Source of the DNA: an uncultured bacterium
GTDB taxonomy: Bacteria; Armatimonadota; Hebobacteria; CAIYQO01
Direction of reading: 5' to 3'
DNA length: 64,000 nucleotides
NCBI GenBank assembly: GCA_903928345.1
Contig: CAIYQO010000082.1
Span: 1-64,000 of the forward strand
A program made the position numbers and the translations under genes. Every line of letters begins with the position of its first letter. The first letter of the stretch is position 1. Positions 44,294-51,446 of this stretch are shown here, piece after piece. A model generated the notes under the pieces. It had not been told where the DNA came from and did no database searches. It was given only the letters and a program-made list of their open reading frames with translations.

Positions 44294-46312
44294 TTACGAG
44301 AGCCCTCTCTTGACGGCGCGACTCAGGTCTAATTGCGCTTGCCTGCCCCAGGCGGTAAACTGCCCGTTGATGTCGATACCATCGGCCTTGACCGTGACGA
44401 TCATGCCACCGGGAGAGGTTGTCGCCCCACCCGTCACGTTGAGACGTTGTGCGATTTCGAATCCCCGCTGTACATCTTTATTCGAAAGAAACGAACTCCC
44501 GAATATGTCCGAATAAAGCTGCTTCATGCGGTCAAGGGAGTCGGTAATCGCCTTCTGCCGGTCAAGTTTGGCTTGTTCGGCGCGCTTCTCTGCCTCTTCC
44601 CGTGCCTTCGTGGCATCGGTGAGAGACTTCTGCCGGTCTTCAACGGTTTTCAGGTTTTTCGCGACACGCTGGACGCGTTCGTCCTGTGCCGACGCGCCGG
44701 ATTCAAGGAGGGCGTCAAGGGCGTGCTGGTAGAGGCGGGCCTTTTCGGCGTTTTCGTCGAACCTGTCTCCTAAAACCGCCTCTTTTTGCGCCACGACTCC
44801 GAGGGACTTGTCGAGGTCGCCCATGATGTCTTTTTCGGGCTTCGTGTCGGGAGTGTTGCCTGTGTCGGGGGTGTTACCCTGCGGGGTGTCCTTTGTCAGG
44901 GCGCGAACAATCCACCGGGCTTTGTCGCCGGGTCGTAGCTTCGTGAGGTTATTCCCCGAGAGTTTCAGGGTCTTATTGCGATACTCGTTGGCGACTTCCT
45001 GTGCCTTCTGCCACGTTAAGCCGTTCTCTTTCGCCGCCTTCATAGCCGCGTTTGCGTCGGCGCGGTCCTGTTCCTGCTGCGAGTGGACGCCTTCTGCCGC
45101 CGCGTCACGTTCGTTCAGAGCGTTGTCGTAATATTCCGCGAGCTTCGACGCCCCATAGACGACGGCTGCGCCGATAGCCAGCGCTCCCACCGTCCCCATT
45201 GCTAGCGCCTTCGCCGCCGCGAGCCCACGGTACGCAAGGGCAGTCACGTTTGCCGCCGTCGCCTCACTGCCAAGGGTGATGGCCTCCGCCCCTTCCGCGA
45301 CGGTGCTGGTACCCGTGACACCTTCTTCGACGATCTTCGCCGTAGTGAGGACCTTGTATGCGTTGGCGACTTGCCCGATGACTGTAAAGAGCTTCAATGA
45401 CCCACCGACGACCAGGGCGGTCGCGCTGCCCCACAGAAGCATTTTCGCGAGGCTGTTTTGCTGCGCCGGGGTCAGTTTATTCAGGCGGTCGGTCAGCCCG
45501 GATAACCACGCGGCGAGGGCTTTCATTTCGGGGAGAAGGGCGTTTCCTAAGGCGACGCTCGCATTAAACGCCTTCGTTTGAAGGTTCGTAATCTGCCCGT
45601 TCAGGGTTGCCATCTGGTCAGCCATCGCCCCCGCATAGTGCGATTCCATACCCTTCAGCAGGGCGGGGATGACGACGTTTGCGGCGAGTTCACCCTTTTT
45701 CGAAAGCTCTTGCACTTCCTCAACGGTTTTGTGTAACTGTTCGGCGAGAATCCGCCACGACGGAATACCGGCAAGGGCTAATTCACGCATCTCGCGCGCG
45801 TCCACTTTGCCCATTTGATTAATTTGCCCGATTGCCATTATCACGCGTTCGAGCACGTCTGACCCGCCCCCAAGGGCGCTGACAGCGTCGCCGATAGAAG
45901 TCATTGTCGGAATGACTTGCTTCGCGTCGAATCCAAGCGCGAGCAACAGGCGAGAATATTTCGACAGGTCTTCGAAGTTAAACGGCGTCTTCGGTTCGAA
46001 ATTTCTCAAGTCGTTCATAAAGGCGGTCGCCGCCTCTTTCGACCCGAGAAGGGTCTTCATTGCCATACTCGTTTGTTCGAAACTTGCCGCCGTCTTCACG
46101 AGGTACCCGGTCGCGACGGCCCCTGCCGCACCGATTGCGAGAAGGCCGTTGGCGACTTCGTTCGTATACCGAGACAAGGCGCCGAATTGTCCGCGCCACC
46201 GCTTCTCTGTGCGGTCTACCATCGCGTTTGCGCGAATCAACGCCTCATCGAGTTTCGAGGTGTCGCCGCTAATCTCGACATAGAGCTTTCGAATTTTTCC
46301 GTTGCCTGCCAT
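44294..46312 (-). CDS. tail tape measure protein
   Basis: 672 residues. The N-terminal 300 residues carry the tape-measure domain (SFEQTSMAMKTLLGSKEAATAFMNDLRNF, PFNFEDLSKYSRLLLALGFDAKQVIPT, DAREMRELALAGIPSWRILAEQL). Hydrophobic helices follow at about 290-380, then a charged coiled-coil end (REEAEKRAEQAKLDRQKAI). With about 670 residues it predicts a tail of roughly 100 nm by the usual 1.5 A per residue rule, which suits a siphovirus. Confidence 0.92.
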   Translation of the reverse strand: MAGNGKIRKLYVEISGDTSKLDEALIRANAMVDRTEKRWRGQFGALSRYTNEVANGLLAIGAAGAVATGYLVKTAASFEQTSMAMKTLLGSKEAATAFMNDLRNFEPKTPFNFEDLSKYSRLLLALGFDAKQVIPTMTSIGDAVSALGGGSDVLERVIMAIGQINQMGKVDAREMRELALAGIPSWRILAEQLHKTVEEVQELSKKGELAANVVIPALLKGMESHYAGAMADQMATLNGQITNLQTKAFNASVALGNALLPEMKALAAWLSGLTDRLNKLTPAQQNSLAKMLLWGSATALVVGGSLKLFTVIGQVANAYKVLTTAKIVEEGVTGTSTVAEGAEAITLGSEATAANVTALAYRGLAAAKALAMGTVGALAIGAAVVYGASKLAEYYDNALNERDAAAEGVHSQQEQDRADANAAMKAAKENGLTWQKAQEVANEYRNKTLKLSGNNLTKLRPGDKARWIVRALTKDTPQGNTPDTGNTPDTKPEKDIMGDLDKSLGVVAQKEAVLGDRFDENAEKARLYQHALDALLESGASAQDERVQRVAKNLKTVEDRQKSLTDATKAREEAEKRAEQAKLDRQKAITDSLDRMKQLYSDIFGSSFLSNKDVQRGFEIAQRLNVTGGATTSPGGMIVTVKADGIDINGQFTAWGRQAQLDLSRAVKRGLS

Positions 46313-46317
46313 CGGCG

Positions 46318-46689
46318 TTACCCCATCGTATCGCGTGCGATAGTCGAGTTGATCTCGGTTGCAATGTCGCCGTCTGCCGCGTCAAATTCTTCGTCTGCCG
46401 CCGGGCGAAGGTGAGGCTTGGCTTCCTGATCGTAGGTACCAAACTCTGTGAAATGTGCTCGCCAGAGGTTTGTCCCGGCCCGACCGACGATAGCGCCGCC
46501 CTGGTCTATGAAGGTCTCTGAGGTGTAACCCTCGCTAAGCTCTTTGGTCGCGCCTTTAGGGGCTCGCTGCTTCGCGCCGGTGGCGACACGTTTCACGACC
46601 TTACTGAGGGCTTTTCGCACGTCCTGTCGTATATGGCCGTAGAGGGCGGACGTGTCTATGCCGATGGAACGAATCCCGGCGTTAATCAT
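46318..46689 (-). CDS. HK97 gp10-like tail protein
   Basis: 123 residues with the gp10 signs: ATGAKQRAPKGATKELSEG in the helix, AHFTEFGTYDQEAKPHLRPAAD near the end. In most phages this gene lies between head closure and tail terminator; here it sits between the chaperone and the tape measure. Its start overlaps the chaperone stop by 8 bp. Confidence 0.85.
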   Translation of the reverse strand: MINAGIRSIGIDTSALYGHIRQDVRKALSKVVKRVATGAKQRAPKGATKELSEGYTSETFIDQGGAIVGRAGTNLWRAHFTEFGTYDQEAKPHLRPAADEEFDAADGDIATEINSTIARDTMG

Positions 46690-47047
46690 GCGGGTTCCCT
46701 CGTGCGCGCAAGGCGTTTTCTGCCGCGCGCATACCGTCTGCTGCCTTGACGAGGTCGCGTTTAGTGAGGCGTTTGGGTTTGGGCGGGTGGAGAAGGTCGG
46801 TCGCTGTGACGGGCGTTTTCAGGTTGCCGGTCACGTTCATTAAGAGGGCCGTCTGCCACGCGGTACGCTGCCACGCCTCTTCGGAACGGGCGTTATAGGC
46901 GTGCAGTTCGGCAACGAGTTCGGGGAAAGACAAAGACCAAAGACGCGCCCCGAGCCCTGCGGTAAAGGCTTCAGTCAACGCCTCGCGCCACGACCAGGGC
47001 TTTACACGGCCCCGTCGGCGAGGTTTTCCGGCTCGGTCTTTTCGGGA
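46682..47047 (-). CDS. tail assembly chaperone, -1 frameshift extension (gpGT type)
   Basis: This frame has no ATG start of its own: it is open from before the run of seven T at 47053-47047. A -1 slip there joins the first 95 residues of the upstream chaperone to 121 residues encoded here (fusion of about 216). A TTG at 46978 could start a free form but has no good ribosome site. The content includes WQRTAWQTALLMNVTGNLK, similar to other GT proteins. The fusion is needed to link the tape measure to the tail tube. Confidence 0.75.
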   Translation of the reverse strand, partial: SRKDRAGKPRRRGRVKPWSWREALTEAFTAGLGARLWSLSFPELVAELHAYNARSEEAWQRTAWQTALLMNVTGNLKTPVTATDLLHPPKPKRLTKRDLVKAADGMRAAENALRARGNPHD

Positions 47048-47331
47048 AAAAAATTGAACGTGTTCCCGACGAGTTCAGTGAAGAGGCGCGTGATATACCC
47101 CGCCTGCCACTCATCGGCCATACCTCCCGCCCCTGCCGCGCGCAAGACGCCTTGTATCTCGTGAAGAATGGGGGCGGTCGTCGGCAGTGTAAGCAGGTCG
47201 CGCAGGCGCTCGATAGTGACCCCTTCGGCGTCCAGTTTGACCAGGGCGTCAACGGTCAGTTTCAAGGTGAGTTCGGCCCCGTCTGTTGTGGTGGCAATGA
47301 CTTCCCCTCGATAGGGGTTGGCGGTAGACAT
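47002..47331 (-). CDS. tail assembly chaperone (gpG type)
   Basis: 109 residues from MSTANPYRGEVIATT; GGAG lies 9 bases upstream. The sequence has the typical pattern of a beta start (AELTLKLTVDALVKLD) and helices. Near the C-terminus the codons AAT TTT TTT CCC (residues 93-96) contain a T TTT TTT slippery site, giving a -1 extension. Confidence 0.8.
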   Translation of the reverse strand: MSTANPYRGEVIATTTDGAELTLKLTVDALVKLDAEGVTIERLRDLLTLPTTAPILHEIQGVLRAAGAGGMADEWQAGYITRLFTELVGNTFNFFPEKTEPENLADGAV

Positions 47332-47364
47332 AGCGGGTTTCTCCAGGGTAAGGCAAAGGGGTAT

Positions 47365-47390
47365 CACCCCGACGGGGAAGCGCCGGGGTG
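47365..47390. terminator. hairpin after the tail tube gene
   Basis: CACCCCG and CGGGGTG arms lie in the 68-bp gap between the tail tube stop and the chaperone start. Such a hairpin can protect the abundant upstream mRNA or lower read-through. Confidence 0.45.
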
Positions 47391-47399
47391 TAGGCGAGG

Positions 47400-47798
47400 T
47401 TAGGCACTCGGGGAGGTAATCGTCATCGCGCCCGCGTCTTCGGCTTCGAGCGACACGTCAACGACGACGGCCTCGCCGTTCTTGTACGTGCTCGATACAT
47501 CGGACACAAACATCGACACGGAGTAGACGCTCGTATCCGCCACGACACAGGTCACGGCGGTTCCCGCCTGCTGTGCGCTGCGAAGACCGGCAATCGCGGT
47601 ATCGGAATCCTGTAGGATAAACTGCCCCGAGCCGGACGCGTCGAAGAGCGTAGGCAGACGAATTTCCGCCGTGGCGGCAATCGCTGCCGGTTGCGTTTTC
47701 GTACCGAGTTTTGTCGTCAACTTAAAGTCGGGGCAAAACGCGAGCACGGCAACGGAGTCGAGAGAGATAGCGCAGGAAACGCTTTTCTTCATAGCCAT
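47400..47798 (-). CDS. major tail (tail tube) protein
   Basis: 132 residues, beta-rich: VSCAISLDSVAVLAFCPDFKLTT, AEIRLPTLFDASGSGQFILQDSD, VYSVSMFVSDVSSTYKNGEAVVVDVSLEA. Its position between the neck protein and the chaperones, and its pattern of a final long hairpin, fit siphovirus tail tube proteins. GAGGTG precedes the ATG; a second ATG two codons in is the alternative. Confidence 0.8.
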   Translation of the reverse strand: MAMKKSVSCAISLDSVAVLAFCPDFKLTTKLGTKTQPAAIAATAEIRLPTLFDASGSGQFILQDSDTAIAGLRSAQQAGTAVTCVVADTSVYSVSMFVSDVSSTYKNGEAVVVDVSLEAEDAGAMTITSPSA

Positions 47799-47800
47799 AA

Positions 47801-48235
47801 TTACACCTCAGTCAGGGTTATTTCGATTTCAGCCGTACCGTTGAAGACGCCCGGCTGAGGGTCGTCGGAAACATCGATGTTTCCGGGGGAGATAAGTTGG
47901 ACGGTATAACCCGTCACGGTAAGGGTTGCGCCGGTCAAGGCATGAACCGCCGTACTGAGAAGCCCATAACAAACGGCCTTCCCTTGTGCCCCCGACTTGC
48001 CACCACTAAAGGCTTTCAAGTCAAAGGTGACGACGTGTTGCCGCGTGCCGATGGTCTGCCACCCAAGGCGGGCGCGCAAGGCGTCAATGCGAAGATACGG
48101 GAACGGGGTTCCTTCGGTGACGGCGTCATAGACCAGGATCGGGGCAAGCGCCGTGGTAAGGGTCGTATATACGGCGGTTTGTACGGCAACGAGAGGCGGG
48201 GCGAACTGTAACGGGTTCGGGGGTGTGGTCGTCAT
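47801..48235 (-). CDS. DUF3168-type tail terminator/neck protein
   Basis: 144 residues with the DUF3168 signs AVQTAVYTTLTTALAP, ILVYDAVTEGTPFPYLRID, and HVVTFDLKAFSGGKSGAQGKAVCYGLLS. This family closes the tail tube at the head side. Its start overlaps the previous gene by 4 bp. Confidence 0.85.
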   Translation of the reverse strand: MTTTPPNPLQFAPPLVAVQTAVYTTLTTALAPILVYDAVTEGTPFPYLRIDALRARLGWQTIGTRQHVVTFDLKAFSGGKSGAQGKAVCYGLLSTAVHALTGATLTVTGYTVQLISPGNIDVSDDPQPGVFNGTAEIEITLTEV

Positions 48236-48552
48236 AACCTCACCTCTTCAATGTCGAGGATAAGAGCGTCGCGGTCACGGGGAACGGCGCTTTTCACTTC
48301 ATACGTGACGCCTCGAATGACCGCGCGCATAGTCGGGGTCACGTCTGAACGAACACGAATGAGCACTTCGGCGCGCGAGGCGCTGGCCGGCTGACCGCCG
48401 TCCATGATCTGACCGCCTCGGACGCGAAGGAATTGCCCCCACACCGTTGCCACGTCCGACCATGTTTGCGTGTACCCGCCTAGCCCGTCGGGGGTCTGGG
48501 TGAGGCTTCGCAAGGTGACTCGCTCGATAAGTTGTCCGGCGCGAATACTCAT
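48232..48552 (-). CDS. head closure protein (SPP1 gp16/Phage_H_T_join type)
   Basis: 106 residues from MSIRAGQLIERVTLR. The motif IERVTLRSLTQTPDGLGGYTQTWSDVATVWGQ is typical of head-tail joining proteins. The start codon overlaps the stop of the connector gene (TAATG). Confidence 0.88.
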   Translation of the reverse strand: MSIRAGQLIERVTLRSLTQTPDGLGGYTQTWSDVATVWGQFLRVRGGQIMDGGQPASASRAEVLIRVRSDVTPTMRAVIRGVTYEVKSAVPRDRDALILDIEEVRL

Positions 48553-49103
48553 TACCACGTGACCCGGTGCATATTGAGGAGGATGTCCACGGCATACGGG
48601 AGGTCGGTCGTCCGTGCGCCGGTCGTCTCACGGTTGGTGTACCAGTGACCGACGAGGAGAAGTAGGGCTTGCCGTAGGGTGCGAGGAACACTGGTCGCCG
48701 CCGTGCCGAACCCTGCCGTATAACACACCTTGACGGTCACGGCTTGTACAGGAAGCGGGTCAATGGTTACGACGGCTTGTGACGGAAAAGCGTTGACGGT
48801 ATAGGCGGCGTTAATCTCGTACCCGAGGGGGTGGTCAACGTCTCCCGGTAGGGTGTACGTGACCGCCGTCACGGCGACAAGGTACGGAAAAGGGAGGGTG
48901 ATAGTCGCCGTCGCCGGAAGAGTCAGCGTATACGCCCGTGTGATAAAGGCGCGACCCGTGACCAGCTCTGCATATTCACGCGCCGCCGTGATGAGTCCCC
49001 CGATAAGGGTATCTTCGCTCGTGTCGGTCACGCGGAGGTGTGTCTTCGTTTCATCGAGCGTTACCGGCTCGGATGCCGGTTGCGTGGTGACGACGAGTGT
49101 CAT
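48552..49103 (-). CDS. head-tail connector (HK97 gp6-like)
   Basis: 183 residues: EPVTLDETKTHLRVTDTSEDTLIGGLITAAREYAELVTGRAFITR is the gp6/phage connector pattern. The C-terminal helix (VPRTLRQALLLLVGHWYTNRET) is shared with the family. It forms a ring under the portal. Confidence 0.88.
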   Translation of the reverse strand: MTLVVTTQPASEPVTLDETKTHLRVTDTSEDTLIGGLITAAREYAELVTGRAFITRAYTLTLPATATITLPFPYLVAVTAVTYTLPGDVDHPLGYEINAAYTVNAFPSQAVVTIDPLPVQAVTVKVCYTAGFGTAATSVPRTLRQALLLLVGHWYTNRETTGARTTDLPYAVDILLNMHRVTW

Positions 49104-49121
49104 AACGGGAACCTCTCGGGG

Positions 49122-49547
49122 TTAGATAGGACGACGGGCGGGGTTTTGCAGAGTGGCGACGGCGCCGAAGACACCGGACGGCGAGGCAGTCTTTGTGAGA
49201 GTGAGTCGGAGATACTGCTTTTCCCCCAGGTAACCGATTTCGACAACCTGCGGGGCGGTGGGGGCTTCGGTATAGGCAAGATAGGCGGAAAGGTCCTCTG
49301 CCGCGTGCATCCCGACGACCTGTGCGTTCGGTACGGCGGTGGCGTCGGACAAATTGGCCGTGTCGCCGTGTTCAAGTCCGACGGTGAACGCCGCGCCGTC
49401 GGCATACGTTGCGGCGCCGACGAGCAGGGCCAGGGTGGCGCCCCCGAACCCCTCACAATCGACAATCTCGCCATTCGCCGTATCGGTATACGTGTCGGGG
49501 GCGAGGGCCAGGACGGTTTTCACGTCGCGGCAGGTGTCTTGTTTCAC
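49122..49547 (-). CDS. hypothetical phage structural protein
   Basis: 141 residues starting with GTG (AGAGG upstream). It is beta-rich with a conserved-looking VVEIGYLGEKQYLRLTLTKTA segment. The position right after the major capsid suggests a decoration or neck protein. The pattern is common in phage head clusters, but I cannot name a family. Confidence 0.55.
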   Translation of the reverse strand: MKQDTCRDVKTVLALAPDTYTDTANGEIVDCEGFGGATLALLVGAATYADGAAFTVGLEHGDTANLSDATAVPNAQVVGMHAAEDLSAYLAYTEAPTAPQVVEIGYLGEKQYLRLTLTKTASPSGVFGAVATLQNPARRPI

Positions 49548-49562
49548 GGGTGGATACCTCTA

Positions 49563-49594
49563 GCGTAGGCGAGGGTGTGACCCCTCGCCTACGC
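49563..49594. terminator. strong hairpin after major capsid gene
   Basis: Arms of 13 bp (GCGTAGGCGAGGG and CCCTCGCCTACGC) form a stable stem in the 81-bp gap after the capsid stop at 49629. It may act as a partial terminator or stabilise the capsid mRNA. Confidence 0.65.
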
Positions 49595-49628
49595 GTGGTC
49601 ATGTCGTGTCGGGTGTTACGCCGACGGG

Positions 49629-50825
49629 TTAGGCGCTCTTCTGCACGAGCTTCTTCACGGCCTCAGGGACCGTCAATCCGCCGTCGATTCGTTCAATCAT
49701 ACGGAGACCTATCTGCCCGTTGCCCGCGTATAGCTCGTTCAAGCGCAGGAGGGTGCGACCGTTGACGCGCTCGCCGATGTAGTAGAAGGAGAAGTCACCA
49801 AAGCCGATAGTCACCTTAGACGCGGCGATAGTGTCCATACTGTTGTTGTACATCACGGGGCGCCCGAGGATCGTGTCCGGCTGTCCGACGGCAAGGGACG
49901 GTTGCCACAGGAACGTGCCCGCCGTGCTCGCCTTCATCTTGCGGATCACCGAGATGGTCGCATCGTTCATCACCCACGAAGCGTTCCGGCGATATCCGGG
50001 CTTCAAGGCGTAGAACAGGTCGATGAGTTCGGTGTCGGCAATCGCGGTCGCGCTGGCGGTCGTGACGCCCGTCTGAGCGGTGGAGGTCCAGCCGGACGGC
50101 TTACCGGTGCCGTTGCCGGAAGTGAACGCCAGTTCTTCGGCTGCGGCGAAGCGACGTGCGAACTGTCCGGCGAGATAGGCGTCCAGGTTCGTCGCGTTGT
50201 CGGCGAGCAGTTCGTCACTGATCTTCACCAGGGCGGCGAGCTTGTAGGCTTTTAACACCAGGTCGCTAAACGTCTCGTCGCTATCGGTAATCGGATCTCC
50301 CTCGCCGATCCACGACGCGGTACCGTCGGAATTGCCGACCGGGATACTCAAGTCGTTTGTCGTGCTCAGGACTGTGGCAAGCTGGCGATAGGGGCAGAAC
50401 AGGTTCAACTCGGTGACGATTGCCGCGTTAAGCAGGGTCGGCACGAGAAACCCGCCAGCCGCGCCGGTACCAAGACCAAGGGCGCGGGCTTCAGTGACGG
50501 CCTCGTAGTCACCAATCACGGCGCGCACGAGCGAACGGGCGGAGAAGGTGTCGGCGGAGGTGTGCGCGGTGGCCCGTTCAACGGCGCTGCGCTGCTCGTC
50601 ACCCACCGGGGCTACGACCTTGCGGCCTTCGCTGCGCGACAGGTCGGATTCAAGGGCGCTCTGCTTGTTCAACAGGTCAATGCGCTTGCTCAGCTTGTCA
50701 ACGTCGGCAAGCATTTCGGTGTGGCGCTGCTCGTGGTCGGCAGACCAATCCTGCTCGTGGTCCGTGACCAGTTTGCGGGCTTCAGTGACGAGCGTCGCGC
50801 GCTCGTCAATCAACTTCTGTAGCAT
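49629..50825 (-). CDS. HK97-type major capsid protein
   Basis: 398 residues. The N-terminal coiled coil (about 1-75: LIDERATLVTEARKLVTDHEQ) is the delta scaffolding domain, removed by the protease. The body starts near ALGLGTGAAGGFLVPT and includes LAALVKISDELLADN, SWVMNDATISVIRKMK and LLRLNELYAGNGQIGL, all standard for the fold. AAGGAGT precedes the ATG. Confidence 0.95.
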   Translation of the reverse strand: MLQKLIDERATLVTEARKLVTDHEQDWSADHEQRHTEMLADVDKLSKRIDLLNKQSALESDLSRSEGRKVVAPVGDEQRSAVERATAHTSADTFSARSLVRAVIGDYEAVTEARALGLGTGAAGGFLVPTLLNAAIVTELNLFCPYRQLATVLSTTNDLSIPVGNSDGTASWIGEGDPITDSDETFSDLVLKAYKLAALVKISDELLADNATNLDAYLAGQFARRFAAAEELAFTSGNGTGKPSGWTSTAQTGVTTASATAIADTELIDLFYALKPGYRRNASWVMNDATISVIRKMKASTAGTFLWQPSLAVGQPDTILGRPVMYNNSMDTIAASKVTIGFGDFSFYYIGERVNGRTLLRLNELYAGNGQIGLRMIERIDGGLTVPEAVKKLVQKSA

Positions 50826-50837
50826 GGGAATAACTCC

Positions 50838-51446
50838 TTAAAGGGTGTGTTCGGTGAGGTTTTGGAGGCGTTTCGCTGTCTGAATTCCACACCCGGCAGA
50901 GCCGCCAGCAGTGTTGATTTCGTGAGCGTTTGCACTCGCTATCGTCCGGGCAGACACAGAAGTCTGCTGGTACGCGGGAAAGATCACAGGGCTTACATCG
51001 AGGAGGGCGTCGAAAGAGACGATTTCGCGCAGGCGTTTGCCGTCAAGGACGCCCCACCGTTCGCCGTCGTCTTCAACGGAGAAGGTGAAGGAGCTTTGCG
51101 ACACGTCGCCGCGTTGCACGAGGATATAGGCGTCGGACGCGGCGACGGTCGCGGGGAGGTCGGTCTCGTACCAGAGCCCGGCGTCGTCTACCCCAAGGCG
51201 CAGGGTCCCGTTGACGGTCCGGCCTAACACCGTGTCGTCGTCGTGGTTCCACAGGCAACGTACATCGGGGCTGGTGGCAAGAACGGCGTCAAACGCGCCG
51301 GGGCGAATGACTTCCCAAAAGAGGTCACCTATTAGGGTTGGGGTGTTGAACAGGGCGGCGTATCCGCGAAGGCGTTTCACCCCATCGCCGACTTCTGCCG
51401 CGCGGAGTTCGGCGTCAACGTGTCTGCGGTCATGTCGAGTCTCCAT
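50838..51446 (-). CDS. prohead maturation protease (U35/HK97 gp4 type)
   Basis: 202 residues. The fold signs are RLRGYAALFNTP, PDVRCLWNHDDDTVLGRT (catalytic His) and GDVSQSSFTFSV (catalytic Ser), and FDALLDVSPVIFPAY. The C-terminal 35 residues are likely removed. It starts right after the portal stop codon. Confidence 0.92.
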   Translation of the reverse strand: METRHDRRHVDAELRAAEVGDGVKRLRGYAALFNTPTLIGDLFWEVIRPGAFDAVLATSPDVRCLWNHDDDTVLGRTVNGTLRLGVDDAGLWYETDLPATVAASDAYILVQRGDVSQSSFTFSVEDDGERWGVLDGKRLREIVSFDALLDVSPVIFPAYQQTSVSARTIASANAHEINTAGGSAGCGIQTAKRLQNLTEHTL

